A stretch of DNA of 64,000 nucleotides from Candidatus Cybelea sp. (lineage in GTDB: Bacteria; Vulcanimicrobiota; Vulcanimicrobiia; Vulcanimicrobiales; Vulcanimicrobiaceae), in assembly GCA_036489315.1 (NCBI GenBank), contig DASXFZ010000055.1, positions 1-64,000 on the forward strand, given 5' to 3'. Every line of letters starts with the position of its first letter. Positions within the stretch are counted from its first letter, which is position 1. Below the pieces are notes generated by a model. That model was not told the DNA's origin, made no database searches, and was given only the letters and a program-made list of their open reading frames with translations. The position numbers and the translations under genes were made by a program. Of the stretch, positions 34,614-46,370 are shown in pieces.

Positions 34614-36214
34614 GGGCTCTGGGAAGCCTGCGGCTTCGGGAAGCAGCCGTCCGGGGCGTTGATCGGCGGAGCGCTCGGCTGCGGAGCGCTTGCCGTAACG
34701 CCGAGGCGCACGGGATAGAACGAACCTCCGTCGGTCATCGTCTGCACGACGTGCGTCGATTGACCCGGGGGCAGATCGAAGGCGGTGACCTGGTATTTCG
34801 AGGGAACGCGCACGCAGCCGATGTCGACCACGCTGCCGTCGACCAGGAAGCTTCCGCGCGCCGGCCCCGCAAGGGGCTGAAGGTACAGGTACGCGGCCGC
34901 CGGTGCTGCGGTGGGATTATCGAGCGTCACTGCGATCGTGTGTACGACCCCGTAGTCGCCGTAGTCGTGTCCGGCAGCCGACGGCGTAACGTTGGGCGGC
35001 GTTGGATCGGTATCGCCCAACACGACGCTTGCGTCCTCGCTGCCGACTGCATACCGAAGATTATCCGAGCCGAAGCCCGCGATCGAAAACACTCCGGTTC
35101 GATGATGCCCGTCGCCGGGCAAGACGGGACCGGCTAGCAGCGTGCGCGGGTCCACGCCCGGCGAGACGCCGATCACCGTCAATTCGACCGGGCCGCCCGA
35201 CAGAACGCGGATATCCGCGGTGCCCGCGACGAGTTGACGCGAGGTCATCGCTAGGTCGGTCATCAGATACGGCTGATCGGCGGAGAGATCGAGCACGACC
35301 CCTTCGTGCTGATTCTTCGTCAGCAAGAACTTCTTCGTAATGGCTTGTCCAACGGTCATCACATCGATGTTGGGGCCGGCCGAAGCCTGTATCAGCTGAA
35401 CCGACGCAGGACTCTGGCCGGTCGCCTGCAGCGCGACGACGAGCCGCCGCGGGTCGATCGTAGCGTCGTGGTAGTAGTAGATGCGCGCCGGCTGCGCGGC
35501 CGAGACGGCTCCGCGAAAGAGCACGCCGTCTTGTGTGATGTGCTCCGGATCGTCATCGTAAAAAAGCAACCCGGGCGTGAAGGGCTGCATCGGCGTGTTC
35601 TGCACGTCGACCGTTGTCGTGCCCGTCTGGTCGAAGTACTGCCCGTTTCCCGAGATTTGGATCGGGACGGTGACCTGCGCGGTCCCGCCGGGCCCCAGCG
35701 GCGCCGACGGCGGCGTGACGGTGCCGATCGTAATGCTGGCGCCCGGCAACGCCTGCGTGAGGCGGGTCACCCACTGGGTGATTTGCTGGGCGAGCCAATC
35801 GGGCAGCGCGGGATCGCCCGTGATCGTCAGCGTGGTCTGCCCGACGATCGTGCCGGCGTTGAAGGCAACGCGGATCCCAACGTCGGCGCTCGCTCCGTTC
35901 GCGTCGGTAACGTGCAGGATGTCCGTGCCAGTTGCTTGCGACGCCGTGATCGTCACGCTCGTACCGGCGGAATCCGCCGTCGCGGTGACAAGTCGCCGAT
36001 CCTGGGTCAGCTGCAGCGGCGGGGCAGCGCCGCTGACCGTGACGATGCTCTGCTGCGCCGGATTGAGGTCGACGCTGGTCGTCGAAAGCGTCAGCGGCGC
36101 TCCGGGCGAGGCCGAGGGCGACGCGCCCGGGGACGTAAGCGGTGAGACTGATGGTGAGGCAGACGGCGCGGGGCTGACTTGCGCGAGAACGACGGCAAGA
36201 ATCGTTGCTAACAT
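34610..36214 (-). CDS. Large secreted/surface protein with Ig-like N-terminal repeats, unknown function
   Basis: The 534-residue product has a short signal (MLATILAVVLAQ), a Pro/Ser/Ala-rich linker (SPAPSASPSVSPLTSPG), and a beta-rich body with LNPAQQSIVTVSG, ILHVTDANGASADVGIRVAF and FYDDDPEHITQDGVLF. It looks like a chain of immunoglobulin-like and galactose-binding-like sandwiches. Cysteines occur only in the last domain. It is likely exported and held at or beyond the outer membrane. The 5' end abuts the palindrome at 36217-36266, which would lie in its leader. Confidence 0.65.
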   Translation of the reverse strand: MLATILAVVLAQVSPAPSASPSVSPLTSPGASPSASPGAPLTLSTTSVDLNPAQQSIVTVSGAAPPLQLTQDRRLVTATADSAGTSVTITASQATGTDILHVTDANGASADVGIRVAFNAGTIVGQTTLTITGDPALPDWLAQQITQWVTRLTQALPGASITIGTVTPPSAPLGPGGTAQVTVPIQISGNGQYFDQTGTTTVDVQNTPMQPFTPGLLFYDDDPEHITQDGVLFRGAVSAAQPARIYYYHDATIDPRRLVVALQATGQSPASVQLIQASAGPNIDVMTVGQAITKKFLLTKNQHEGVVLDLSADQPYLMTDLAMTSRQLVAGTADIRVLSGGPVELTVIGVSPGVDPRTLLAGPVLPGDGHHRTGVFSIAGFGSDNLRYAVGSEDASVVLGDTDPTPPNVTPSAAGHDYGDYGVVHTIAVTLDNPTAAPAAAYLYLQPLAGPARGSFLVDGSVVDIGCVRVPSKYQVTAFDLPPGQSTHVVQTMTDGGSFYPVRLGVTASAPQPSAPPINAPDGCFPKPQASQSP

Positions 36215-36216
36215 TT

Positions 36217-36266
36217 AGTGCCACCCTTCGACGAAGTCTATCCTGAGCTTGTCGAAGGGTGGCACT
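36217..36266. repeat. Long palindrome with CCTGAGC...TCGAAGG core
   Basis: AGTGCCACCCTTCGAC (36217-36232) is perfectly inverted at 36251-36266 around an 18-base loop. The loop and right arm read TCCTGAGCTTGTCGAAGGG, the same core as the element in hutI. There is no T-run, so a simple terminator is unlikely. It lies between clpC and the surface-protein operon, 2 bp before the latter's ATG. Confidence 0.7.
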
Positions 36267-36305
36267 GGGAGTTTCCCTGCGCGCAGTCCGCTGGAGGACG
36301 ACGCG

Positions 36306-38807
<2,502 letters not shown>

Positions 38808-38948
38808 CGCTCTGGTAATCCTCCTGTCCTATAAACTCAATCCGCTTACGCGAAGTTTCGCGGCATCCGTGACCGGGCCGCCCGCAGAGGCCCTTGACAC
38901 CACATTCTAACCGAAGGTTTGCCCTACGGCCCGAGGAACCTCGCAGGC

Positions 38949-39260
38949 ATGCCAACCGTCGAACAAGTTCGTGAGGCGCTCGTCGAGGTGAAAGACCCCG
39001 AGCTCAACCTCGGTATCCTCGAGCTCGGGCTGGTCTACGATATCACGGCCGAGGGCGAGAACGGCGAAGAGGTGAGCGTCATGATGACCTTGACCTCTCC
39101 GATGTGTCCGGTCGGCCCGATGTTCGTCCAGTCAGTAAAGGACCACGTGATGGCCCTCGACGGCGTCAAGAACGCCAATGTCGAAATCACGTTCACGCCG
39201 CCCTGGGATCCTAAGACTATGGCCTCCGACGACGTGAAGGCCATGCTCGGCATCTGGTAA
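38949..39260 (+). CDS. DUF59/MIP18-family metal-sulfur cluster assembly factor
   Basis: The 103-residue protein has EVKDPELNLGILELGLVYDI at the start of its fold and SPMCPVGPMF, with the cysteine that marks SufT/PaaD-like factors. These help deliver Fe-S clusters to target proteins, with the SUF machinery as partner. ATG 38949 is taken as start; the frame opens earlier (38919) but that part has no family similarity. No suf gene is nearby. Its divergence from clpC may share a promoter region. Confidence 0.88.
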   Translation: MPTVEQVREALVEVKDPELNLGILELGLVYDITAEGENGEEVSVMMTLTSPMCPVGPMFVQSVKDHVMALDGVKNANVEITFTPPWDPKTMASDDVKAMLGIW

Positions 39261-39297
39261 TTTAGCCCGCCTCTACGCTCTGGGTGCTAGCGCGCCG

Positions 39298-39906
39298 TCA
39301 CATAGAAAGCTTGTACGCGCGGGCGAGATCTTTCATCGCGGTCGTGAGAATCGCGTGATACTGCGCGTCGACGCCGAGCCCGTACTTCGCGTCGATATCC
39401 TTCATCACTTGAAGATGAATCGGATGCGAAACGAGGCGATCGAGCAGAACCTCAACGTTGAAGCCTTCACCACTCTGTCCGGCGCTCCACAGTGCGGCTG
39501 CAAGCGCGGCCGCGTCCGAAGGATCGGGGCTGGGCGAATCCGGCAGCGCAACCTTCTTCTCGGCTACGATCTTCAGCGAGTCGCTGACGACAAAGTCGAA
39601 CGTCTTGAGAAACTGGCCGACTTGATCCTTACCGTATTGCTTCGTGAGCTTGGCGACTTCGGCATCGAAGAGTTTGCCGGTCAGCACTTTGATCAACGTC
39701 GCAGTCTGGAAGCTCTTTGGGCCGCCGCCGGCCACGATCATCGAGAGGGTGAGCTGCAGATCGGGCGCGCCCGTATAGACACAGCACGATCCGGAGAAAC
39801 GCGTGGGTTCGTTGCTCATGTTCGGCATGAGGGCCGCCGCGGCGACGGCCGGAGTGCCTATCGCGGCCGCCAGAGCAAGCGCGCCGAGACGAGTCGAATT
39901 CCGCAT
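39298..39906 (-). CDS. Secreted protein of unknown function
   Basis: The 202-residue product has a signal peptide (STRLGALALAAAIGTPAVAAA). A helical body follows with GSCCVYTGAPDLQLTLSMIVAGG, KVLTGKLFDAEVAKLTKQYG and VLLDRLVSHPIHLQVMKDIDAKYG. Two adjacent cysteines near residue 40 may form part of a metal site or a disulfide. I recognise no family. It lies 94 bp downstream of the anti-sigma gene on the same strand and could be part of the sigma regulon. Confidence 0.65.
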   Translation of the reverse strand: MRNSTRLGALALAAAIGTPAVAAAALMPNMSNEPTRFSGSCCVYTGAPDLQLTLSMIVAGGGPKSFQTATLIKVLTGKLFDAEVAKLTKQYGKDQVGQFLKTFDFVVSDSLKIVAEKKVALPDSPSPDPSDAAALAAALWSAGQSGEGFNVEVLLDRLVSHPIHLQVMKDIDAKYGLGVDAQYHAILTTAMKDLARAYKLSM

Positions 39907-40000
39907 GGGGTTCCTTTCTCGAGCCAGGGAGCTCGACGACGAAAAACGATTTTCGCCTGAGGAAACGGAGCGGACGCGGCTTTGGATTTACCCGGGTGCG

Positions 40001-40696
40001 CTAAAGCGTGGCGAGGGCGATTGGTTTGCTGGTTGGCTGCTTGGAGCCGCCGGCGGGCTCGACGCTGACCGCGACTGCCGCCACCTCTAGAGCCGACTCG
40101 GGGAGGCGCACGACGGTTACGTCGCGCTCGTTGGGCGTAAAGGTGACCGAGGGCGCCATCGTCTTGGATCCCTTGGGCAGCGTCCACGCTTGGTAGACTT
40201 TGCCCGCCGGCGGCTCGGCGAGGCGCGGCAGCGTGACGTATAGGTGGCTGCCCCGAACGAAAACCTGGCCATCGCCGAAGGGATAGCGTTTCGCATCGGG
40301 CGCGGCCAGCGCGGCCGATTGCGCGGCCATCAGGGCGGTTTGTCTGACGATATGGCGGTCCATCGTTGTGTACAAGAGCAATGCGCCGACGGTCAGAACG
40401 AACGCAGCGGCGATTGCCGCAAACGTTTCCCAGCGATACGCCTTCGCGTTCGAGCGTTGCGAACCGCGCACTTCCCGCATGATCCGCGCTTTGAGCATCG
40501 GCCCGGGGCAAGCCTCGTCGTTGTAATCCCCGGCCGAGGAACCGACTGCCGTGACCGCCGGGCGCAGCAGCTCGTATTCGGCACGGCAGGACTCGCACGT
40601 CTTTAGGTGCGCGGCGACCTCGGAAGCTTCGTCGGCGGGCAGTGCGCCGAGCGCGTAGACGGCGACGTTGTCGAGCATCTCGTCGTGCGAGATCAT
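40001..40696 (-). CDS. Anti-sigma factor (RskA-type, zinc-finger N-terminus)
   Basis: The 231-residue protein has [15 protein letters not shown] near residues 29-43, the HxxxCxxC of the ZAS anti-sigma fold. One membrane helix (about 92-112, [20 protein letters not shown]) and a periplasmic RskA domain with [20 protein letters not shown] follow. It would hold the neighbouring ECF sigma factor inactive until a periplasmic signal causes its cleavage. It overlaps the sigma gene end (ATGA at 40693-40696). The ZAS motif is complete, so loss of the sigma factor would leave it without a partner. Confidence 0.9.
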   Translation of the reverse strand: MISHDEMLDNVAVYALGALPADEASEVAAHLKTCESCRAEYELLRPAVTAVGSSAGDYNDEACPGPMLKARIMREVRGSQRSNAKAYRWETFAAIAAAFVLTVGALLLYTTMDRHIVRQTALMAAQSAALAAPDAKRYPFGDGQVFVRGSHLYVTLPRLAEPPAGKVYQAWTLPKGSKTMAPSVTFTPNERDVTVVRLPESALEVAAVAVSVEPAGGSKQPTSKPIALATL

Positions 40697-41220
40697 AAGG
40701 CTACGACCCCGTCGAGCGCGCTGCGCAACCGGCGCAGCCCCGCGCGAATACGCGTCTTGACCGTCCCCAGCGGCAAGCCCGTCCTTTTTGCTATCTCGTG
40801 ATGCGTCACTCCGCCAAAAAATCCCAGCTCAATCAACTCCGCTGCTCGGACGGAAGTTGCGCCAGGGCGTTACGAACCGATTCGGCGTTCAATGCCCCCA
40901 GCGCCGTCTCTTCGAGCGAGTCGCGCTCGGCCAGCGCTTCGGGGACCTCGTCTTGCGGCGGCACGCGCGCGAAGCGCGTCGAAGGCGCGGTTGCGCGCCA
41001 CGCGAACGATCCACGCCCCGAAGTTGCCCGAGACGAACGACGCCGGGTTGCTCCACAGCTTTAAAAAGACGCTCTGGGCAACGTCTTCGGCGCCGGGAGC
41101 GTCGGCGAGCACGCGCAGTGCTACGCCGTAGACCAATCGATGGTACTCGTCATACAAGGTTTCGAAAGCGCCGGCATCGCCGCGCCTTACGCGCTCCATG
41201 AGCCTAACCGCGTCACCCAC
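40693..41220 (-). pseudogene. ECF sigma factor (RpoE/SigK type) with two compensating frameshifts
   Basis: From GTG 41220 (or ATG 41199) the product reads region 2: DEYHRLVYGVALRVL, GAEDVAQSVFLKLW, WIVRVARNRAFDALR. The frame then fails with a stop at 40870-40872. The +1 frame next carries QDEVPEALAERDSLEETALG and [15 protein letters not shown] up to a stop at 40833. The first frame resumes with [10 protein letters not shown] and region 4, [20 protein letters not shown], to the TGA overlapping the anti-sigma gene. One inserted base near 40970-40985 and one lost base near 40840-40850 explain it. It may be a real broken gene or consensus error in the assembly. Confidence 0.85.
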
Positions 41221-41258
41221 CTAAAACGAGCGTCACCGTCGCCTGGATTGCAAGGCGC

Positions 41259-43463
41259 CTACGACGGATGCCGCGGGTAGATTCGGGTCGGGATTCCGGC
41301 GAAGGCCGGGTCACCGCACTGCCAGAGCAAGAACGCGTACTCGTCGGTGAGCAGCTGCTCGCTCTGCTCGCGCGAAGCGGCGAGGAAGCCGTGGCCCGCG
41401 TCGTAGTCGACGCGCAGCAGAATCGGGCGGCCGCTGCTGGTGGAGGCCGAGAGCCGCGCGGTGAACTTGGCGAGCTCCCACGACGAAACCCGTGGATCGT
41501 TGTAGCCCGTAATCAGCATGACGGCGGGATACGCCGTCCCCGGAACGACGTGCTCGTAGGCGTCCATCGCGTAGAGCGCGCGGAAACCCGTTTCGTTCTT
41601 CACCGTGCCGAACTCCGGAATATTCGGCGGCCCGTTGGGCGTAAACTCGGAGCGCAGCGCGTTGCTCTCGCCGACGACGTCGAGCGCGGCCGCGAAGAGC
41701 TGCGGCTCGGAGGTTATCGCGCGGCCGATCGTAATGCCGCCGGCGCTGGTTCCTTCGCCCGCCAAGTGAGCGGAGCGCGTGTACTTATGCGCGATCAGCC
41801 AACGGCCGCACGCGATAAAGTCTTGCCAGGTGTGCGGCTTCGTCGCGATCATGCCGGCGCGATGCCACGCCTCACCGTACCATCCGCCGCCGCGCACGTG
41901 GCAGACGGCGAAGACGCCGCCGCGCTCCATCCAGGCAACGCGCGTCGCGCTAAAGGCCGGCGCCAGCGTAATTCCGTACGAGCCGTATCCCTCCAGGTAG
42001 GCCGGATGGGTGCCGTTGAGCGGAAGTCCCCGGCGATAGACGATCGAGAGCGGCACCATCGTGCCGTCGGCGCTGCGTGCCTGCACTTCCGACGACGTGT
42101 ACGGGGACATGTCGACGTTCGCAAGCGGCTTGAGATGCGTATCGGCGACCGCGCCGTTTGCGTCGGCTTGAAAATAGAGCAGCGAATGCGTCCAGCCGGT
42201 CAGCCCGAAGACGACGCCGGGCTCACGCGAGTCCGTCGCGATCGCATTGATCGCTCCCTGGTACGGCAGATCGATGTCGCGCGAGCCGCCGGGCGTGCCG
42301 TCGCCGGCGAGCGAAACCCTCGTAATCGCTCCAAATCCGCCCGTGCGCGAAAGGACGTAGAGGCCGTCCGACGCCACTTGCAAATCCTCGAGCACGTTTT
42401 TCCCGGCGGGCACGACCGTCGGCGCGCCGGCTACGTTCGGCGATTCGAGCGAGGTGCTGACGATCTTGAACGTCGGCGCGTCTTTATGCGTCAAGAGAAA
42501 GATCGTCGAGCCTTTGAAATCCTGGCCGACGACGTCGTCGTCGGTCTTCGCGATCTGCGACCAGGTCACGTTCGCCGAGTCGACGGGTCCGCGCGCAGCA
42601 TAGACCTCGTGCTCGTTCTGGACGCCGTGTACGACGAGGCCTAGGACGTACGGCGACGCCGGCGAGTAGACTACGAAGGGGAAATCGGTCGAGGCGAACG
42701 GCACCTTCGGATTGACGCCATAGCCGAAGACCGGAACGTCGCGGTCGGGATCCCGGCCCAGCACGTGAAGGTAGGCGACGGCACGCGTTTCCTTATCCGT
42801 CTCCGGCTCACCCGGCTTCAGCTCCGGGAATCGCACGTAGTAGAACGATTTTCCGTCGGCCAGCCAGCTGGTGGCTCCGATGTAATAACAGCGGCTGATC
42901 GCATCGGGCAATACCTGCGCGGTCGCGGTCTCGACGACGTGAATCACCGAGGCTTCGGAGCCGCCTTCGGAGATGCCGTAGGCAACGAGCTTTCCGTCGG
43001 GCGACGGTAAGAAATAGTTAATCGTGTAGTGTTTGCCGGCGCTGGCAAGGCTCTGCGGATCGATCAAGACGCGTTCGCCGCTGCCGTCGACGTCGCGAAC
43101 GTAGAGCTTGGGCGAGTTGTCTCCCGGGTTGAGCTTCTCGTAGAAGTAGTACGCACCGTCGCGCGTCACGCCGCTGACGGAGACGCCCGAGTTATCGAGC
43201 TCCTTGATCCGATTGAAGAGCTTCGCGCGCGCCGGGCCGAGGCGACCGAGCACCTCGCGCGTATAGGCGTTCTGCTCTTTGAAAAACTGTTGTACGACCG
43301 GGTCCTTCATGTCCTCGAAGTAGCGGTACGCATCGGTCACCGAGGTTCCGTAAATCGTCTCCGCGACCGGTTTCTCGGCCGGCAGCGGCGGCGGAGTGGG
43401 GAAACCGGAGGGGACGGCTCCGACGACGGCAAGGGCGAAAACGCAGCAAAAAGCTCGTAGCAT
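41259..43463 (-). CDS. Prolyl oligopeptidase-family serine peptidase (S9)
   Basis: From ATG 43463 the product is 734 residues with a signal peptide (MLRAFCCVFALAVVGAVPSG). A long beta-propeller N-terminal half begins with AYRYFEDMKDPVVQQFFKEQN, the S9A opening. The alpha/beta-hydrolase domain has the nucleophile elbow GEGTSAGGI, then GYNDPRV with the acid and DAGHG with the base. It cuts small proline-containing peptides, here in the periplasm. The open frame upstream of 43463 lacks similarity. It is divergent from the carboxyltransferase gene. Confidence 0.92.
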   Translation of the reverse strand: MLRAFCCVFALAVVGAVPSGFPTPPPLPAEKPVAETIYGTSVTDAYRYFEDMKDPVVQQFFKEQNAYTREVLGRLGPARAKLFNRIKELDNSGVSVSGVTRDGAYYFYEKLNPGDNSPKLYVRDVDGSGERVLIDPQSLASAGKHYTINYFLPSPDGKLVAYGISEGGSEASVIHVVETATAQVLPDAISRCYYIGATSWLADGKSFYYVRFPELKPGEPETDKETRAVAYLHVLGRDPDRDVPVFGYGVNPKVPFASTDFPFVVYSPASPYVLGLVVHGVQNEHEVYAARGPVDSANVTWSQIAKTDDDVVGQDFKGSTIFLLTHKDAPTFKIVSTSLESPNVAGAPTVVPAGKNVLEDLQVASDGLYVLSRTGGFGAITRVSLAGDGTPGGSRDIDLPYQGAINAIATDSREPGVVFGLTGWTHSLLYFQADANGAVADTHLKPLANVDMSPYTSSEVQARSADGTMVPLSIVYRRGLPLNGTHPAYLEGYGSYGITLAPAFSATRVAWMERGGVFAVCHVRGGGWYGEAWHRAGMIATKPHTWQDFIACGRWLIAHKYTRSAHLAGEGTSAGGITIGRAITSEPQLFAAALDVVGESNALRSEFTPNGPPNIPEFGTVKNETGFRALYAMDAYEHVVPGTAYPAVMLITGYNDPRVSSWELAKFTARLSASTSSGRPILLRVDYDAGHGFLAASREQSEQLLTDEYAFLLWQCGDPAFAGIPTRIYPRHPS

Positions 43464-43555
43464 GAGCCCAGTATTCTCGGATGGCCGCCGAGCGCCTCGC
43501 GCCCTTCGACACGATGACAAAGGGACAACCCGAGCGTGCCGTGCAAGGTGACGGT

Positions 43556-45109
43556 GTGAAAAGCCGCGCGCAACGCTACGGCGAGCTCGAACGCAAGCGC
43601 GCCGAGTCGGCCGTTCCCGCCGGCCCCGACGCGCTCGAACGCCAGCACGCGCGGGGAAAACGATCGGCACGAGAACGCGTCGAGTCGCTCGTCGACGACG
43701 GTTCGTTCGTCGAGTTCGACCGCTTCGTCGTTCATCGCGCCAACGCGTTCGGCCTCGACGAAAAGGAGTTCCTGGGCGACGGCGTCATCACCGGACGCGC
43801 GACGATCGACGGGCGCCAAGTCTTCCTCTTCTCGCAGGATTTCTCGGTGCTCGGCGGATCGCTGGGAGAAGCCTTCGCCGAGAAGATCTGCAAGATGATG
43901 GACCTGGCGATCCGCACCGGCTCGCCGCTGATCGGAATCAACGACTCCGGCGGCGCCCGCATTCAAGAGGGCGTCGTCTCACTGGGGGGCTACGCCGAGA
44001 TCTTCTGGCGCAATGTCCAGGCGAGCGGCGTGATTCCGCAGATCAGCCTGATCGCCGGACCCTGCGCGGGCGGTGCGGTCTACTCGCCCGCGATCACCGA
44101 CTTCATCATCATGACCGAGAAGATCTCACAGATGTTCATCACCGGCCCCGAGATCATCAAAACGGTCACCGGCGAAGAGGTTACCTTCGAAGAGCTCGGC
44201 GGAGCGCACACGCACGCGACGCGCAGCGGCGTGGCTCAGCTCGTCGCCGGCGATGAGGAACATCTCTTCGAACTGACGCGCGAGCTTTTTTCGTTTCTCC
44301 CACAGAACAATCGCGAGGCGCCGCCGGAGTTTGCCTGTGACGACGACCCTCAGCGCGAGGTGCCCCAGCTCGACGACCTCGTGCCGGACTCCCCGAACAA
44401 ACCGTACGACATGCGCGCGGTCATCGAAGGTGTCGTCGACTACGGCGACTTCTTCGAGATTGCGGCTCTCTACGCGCCCAACGTCATCTGTGGTTTCGGG
44501 CGGGTCAACGGCCGGAGCGTCGGCATCGTCGGCAATCAACCCAACGTCCTGGCCGGCGTTCTCGATACGCACTCGTCGGTGAAGGCGGCCCGGTTCGTAC
44601 GCTTTTGCGACGCCTTCAACATCCCGTTGGTCACCTTCGTCGACGTGCCGGGCTTTCTGCCGGGTACCGATCAGGAGTACGGTGGTATAATTTTGCACGG
44701 CGCAAAGCTGCTCTACGCCTTCGCCGAAGCGACGGTGCCGAAAATCACGGTCATTACGCGCAAGGCGTACGGCGGTGCCTACGACGTCATGGCCAGCAAA
44801 CACATCCGCGCCGATCTCAATCTTGCCTGGCCGACGGCGGAGATCGCCGTTATGGGCGCGGAGAGTGCGGTGAAGACGATCTTCCGCCGCGAAATCGCGG
44901 CAGCACAAAATCCGGCCGCAAAGATGGCCGAGCTGATCGCCGAGTACCAAGAGCGTTTCTCGCACCCGTACATTGCCGCCGGGCGCGGCTATGTCGACGA
45001 TGTCATCGAGGCGCGAAAGACGCGCAGCGCAATCGCCGGCGCCCTTGAGATGCTGCGCGACAAACGCGTGCCCCGGCCGCAGCGAAAGCACGGCAACATC
45101 CCGCTATAA
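43556..45109 (+). CDS. pccB: Propionyl/acyl-CoA carboxylase, carboxyltransferase (beta) subunit
   Basis: The 517-residue product has [15 protein letters not shown]-type opening text ([12 protein letters not shown]), [26 protein letters not shown] and [16 protein letters not shown]. These are hallmarks of propionyl/methylcrotonyl CoA carboxyltransferases. It moves CO2 from carboxybiotin on the alpha chain to propionyl-CoA. GTG 43556 is chosen because AAGGTG lies 5 bases upstream and because it leaves room for two divergent promoters; ATG 43481 and 43514 are in frame. The biotin chain is at 47289. Confidence 0.93.
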   Translation: MKSRAQRYGELERKRAESAVPAGPDALERQHARGKRSARERVESLVDDGSFVEFDRFVVHRANAFGLDEKEFLGDGVITGRATIDGRQVFLFSQDFSVLGGSLGEAFAEKICKMMDLAIRTGSPLIGINDSGGARIQEGVVSLGGYAEIFWRNVQASGVIPQISLIAGPCAGGAVYSPAITDFIIMTEKISQMFITGPEIIKTVTGEEVTFEELGGAHTHATRSGVAQLVAGDEEHLFELTRELFSFLPQNNREAPPEFACDDDPQREVPQLDDLVPDSPNKPYDMRAVIEGVVDYGDFFEIAALYAPNVICGFGRVNGRSVGIVGNQPNVLAGVLDTHSSVKAARFVRFCDAFNIPLVTFVDVPGFLPGTDQEYGGIILHGAKLLYAFAEATVPKITVITRKAYGGAYDVMASKHIRADLNLAWPTAEIAVMGAESAVKTIFRREIAAAQNPAAKMAELIAEYQERFSHPYIAAGRGYVDDVIEARKTRSAIAGALEMLRDKRVPRPQRKHGNIPL

Positions 45110-45112
45110 AAA

Positions 45113-45140
45113 AAGCGAGCCCGCCGGTGCGGGCTCGCTT
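45113..45140. terminator. Bidirectional terminator between pccB and the S53 peptidase gene
   Basis: AAGCGAGCCCGC (45113-45124) pairs perfectly with 45129-45140 around CGGT. It is preceded by an A-run (TAAAAAAAG) and followed by CGCTTCTTTT. It would stop pccB transcripts and, from the other strand, the peptidase gene's. Confidence 0.88.
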
Positions 45141-45161
45141 CGCTTCTTTTGAGCTTCTGTT

Positions 45162-46370
45162 CTAGAGAGCTCCGATGCCGTTGGGCGTTCCCCAGCCGGG
45201 GCCGGCCGAGTAGTTGCCAAACTGCTTGGTGCCTGCGTTGCACAGGTAGGTGCCCATCAGACTCTGCGGACAGCCGCCGAGTTCGCCCGTCTTGATGTAG
45301 TGCAGGTCTTTTTTCAACTGCGCCTTCGTGAGCTTCCAGAGATTCTCTCCGGCGGTGAGCTTCGAGGCGTTACCGGCGAGACCGTACATGCCGGCGACCA
45401 ACGGTGAAGAGACGCTGGTACCGCTAATCACGCCAAACCCGCCGCTCTGATAGCTGTCGTAGATCTCGACATTCAAGGAGACGGCTGAGATATCGTTCAT
45501 CGTCCGCCCCTTACACTTCGGATCCTTTTGCCACGACGGCTTGGCGACGATCGAGCATCCGCCGCCGCTGCCGGCCCAAACGATTTCAGTGAAGCCTTTG
45601 CTGGCTTGCTCCAGAACCGTACCGCCGACAGAGACGACGTTGCCGTAGTCGGCCGGGTCCTGCGCGCCGTATCCACTATCACCGGCGCTGGCGAGATAGA
45701 GAACGCCCTTTTGATCGAACGCGCCGCCGGACGCGCTCCCTTGGCCGCCGCCCCAACTGTTGCTGATGACTGTGGCGCCAAGCTTCGCAGCCGTCTTCTC
45801 GGCGGTGTAGAGGTCGTTGCCATTGTTTGTCGTGGCCTCGACCAGATAGATCGTGCACTTCGGGCACGAGGTAGATACCATCTGAACGTCAAGATCGATC
45901 TCACCGCCCCAGTCGGGGTTGCCCGCGGGGTAGTCCTTCTGTTGCCCTTGCTGATTGAACTTCTTGAAGTTTGCCTTGCCCAGCTTGAATGCCGAACGGA
46001 ACATCGCAAGGTCGGAAGCCACGTTTGGGTTGTCGAAAGCGTCGACGATCGCAACGATCGTCTTCTTGCTGCCCTGAGTGACGGGAAGGTTATAGGCCTT
46101 TTGAAGGGTCGGCGGAGTCCAACCGTTGTACTGGTCAGGACGGTCGCTCGGCCAGTTTTCGATCAACAGATCGCAGTTCATGTAACCTGGACGGGTGTCG
46201 TTGCAGGCTCGCCTCGCGTGATGTTGGTCTTCCCATTGCGGCACGTAGCGCGTCTGGGCCGTCGCCGAGAGGCCGCCAGTACCCGGCAGGCTCGAGTTGC
46301 CGCCGGCGCTGCAGGCGGCAACGGCAAGCGCCGCCGCTGCAGAAACAAATAGTTTGAACGGGGTTTTCAC
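45162..46370 (-). CDS. S53 (sedolisin) peptidase, lipoprotein
   Basis: The 402-residue product has a lipobox AVAAC (Cys20). Glu157 and Asp161 in GGEIDLDVQ (the E-x3-D of sedolisins), oxyanion Asp231 in SAGDSGYG and the nucleophile Ser319 in SGTSVSSP are all present. The large pro-kumamolisin prodomain is missing: only about 90 residues precede the catalytic domain. GTG 46370 is fixed by AGAAGGAGC 6-7 bases upstream. S53 peptidases work at low pH, which fits an acid soil organism. The leader is strongly structured. Confidence 0.88.
   Translation of the reverse strand: MKTPFKLFVSAAAALAVAACSAGGNSSLPGTGGLSATAQTRYVPQWEDQHHARRACNDTRPGYMNCDLLIENWPSDRPDQYNGWTPPTLQKAYNLPVTQGSKKTIVAIVDAFDNPNVASDLAMFRSAFKLGKANFKKFNQQGQQKDYPAGNPDWGGEIDLDVQMVSTSCPKCTIYLVEATTNNGNDLYTAEKTAAKLGATVISNSWGGGQGSASGGAFDQKGVLYLASAGDSGYGAQDPADYGNVVSVGGTVLEQASKGFTEIVWAGSGGGCSIVAKPSWQKDPKCKGRTMNDISAVSLNVEIYDSYQSGGFGVISGTSVSSPLVAGMYGLAGNASKLTAGENLWKLTKAQLKKDLHYIKTGELGGCPQSLMGTYLCNAGTKQFGNYSAGPGWGTPNGIGAL

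Noticed and set aside
43464-43670. N-terminal extension of the prolyl oligopeptidase
   Set aside because: It is Arg-rich and overlaps the divergent pccB gene; the signal peptide starts at 43463.
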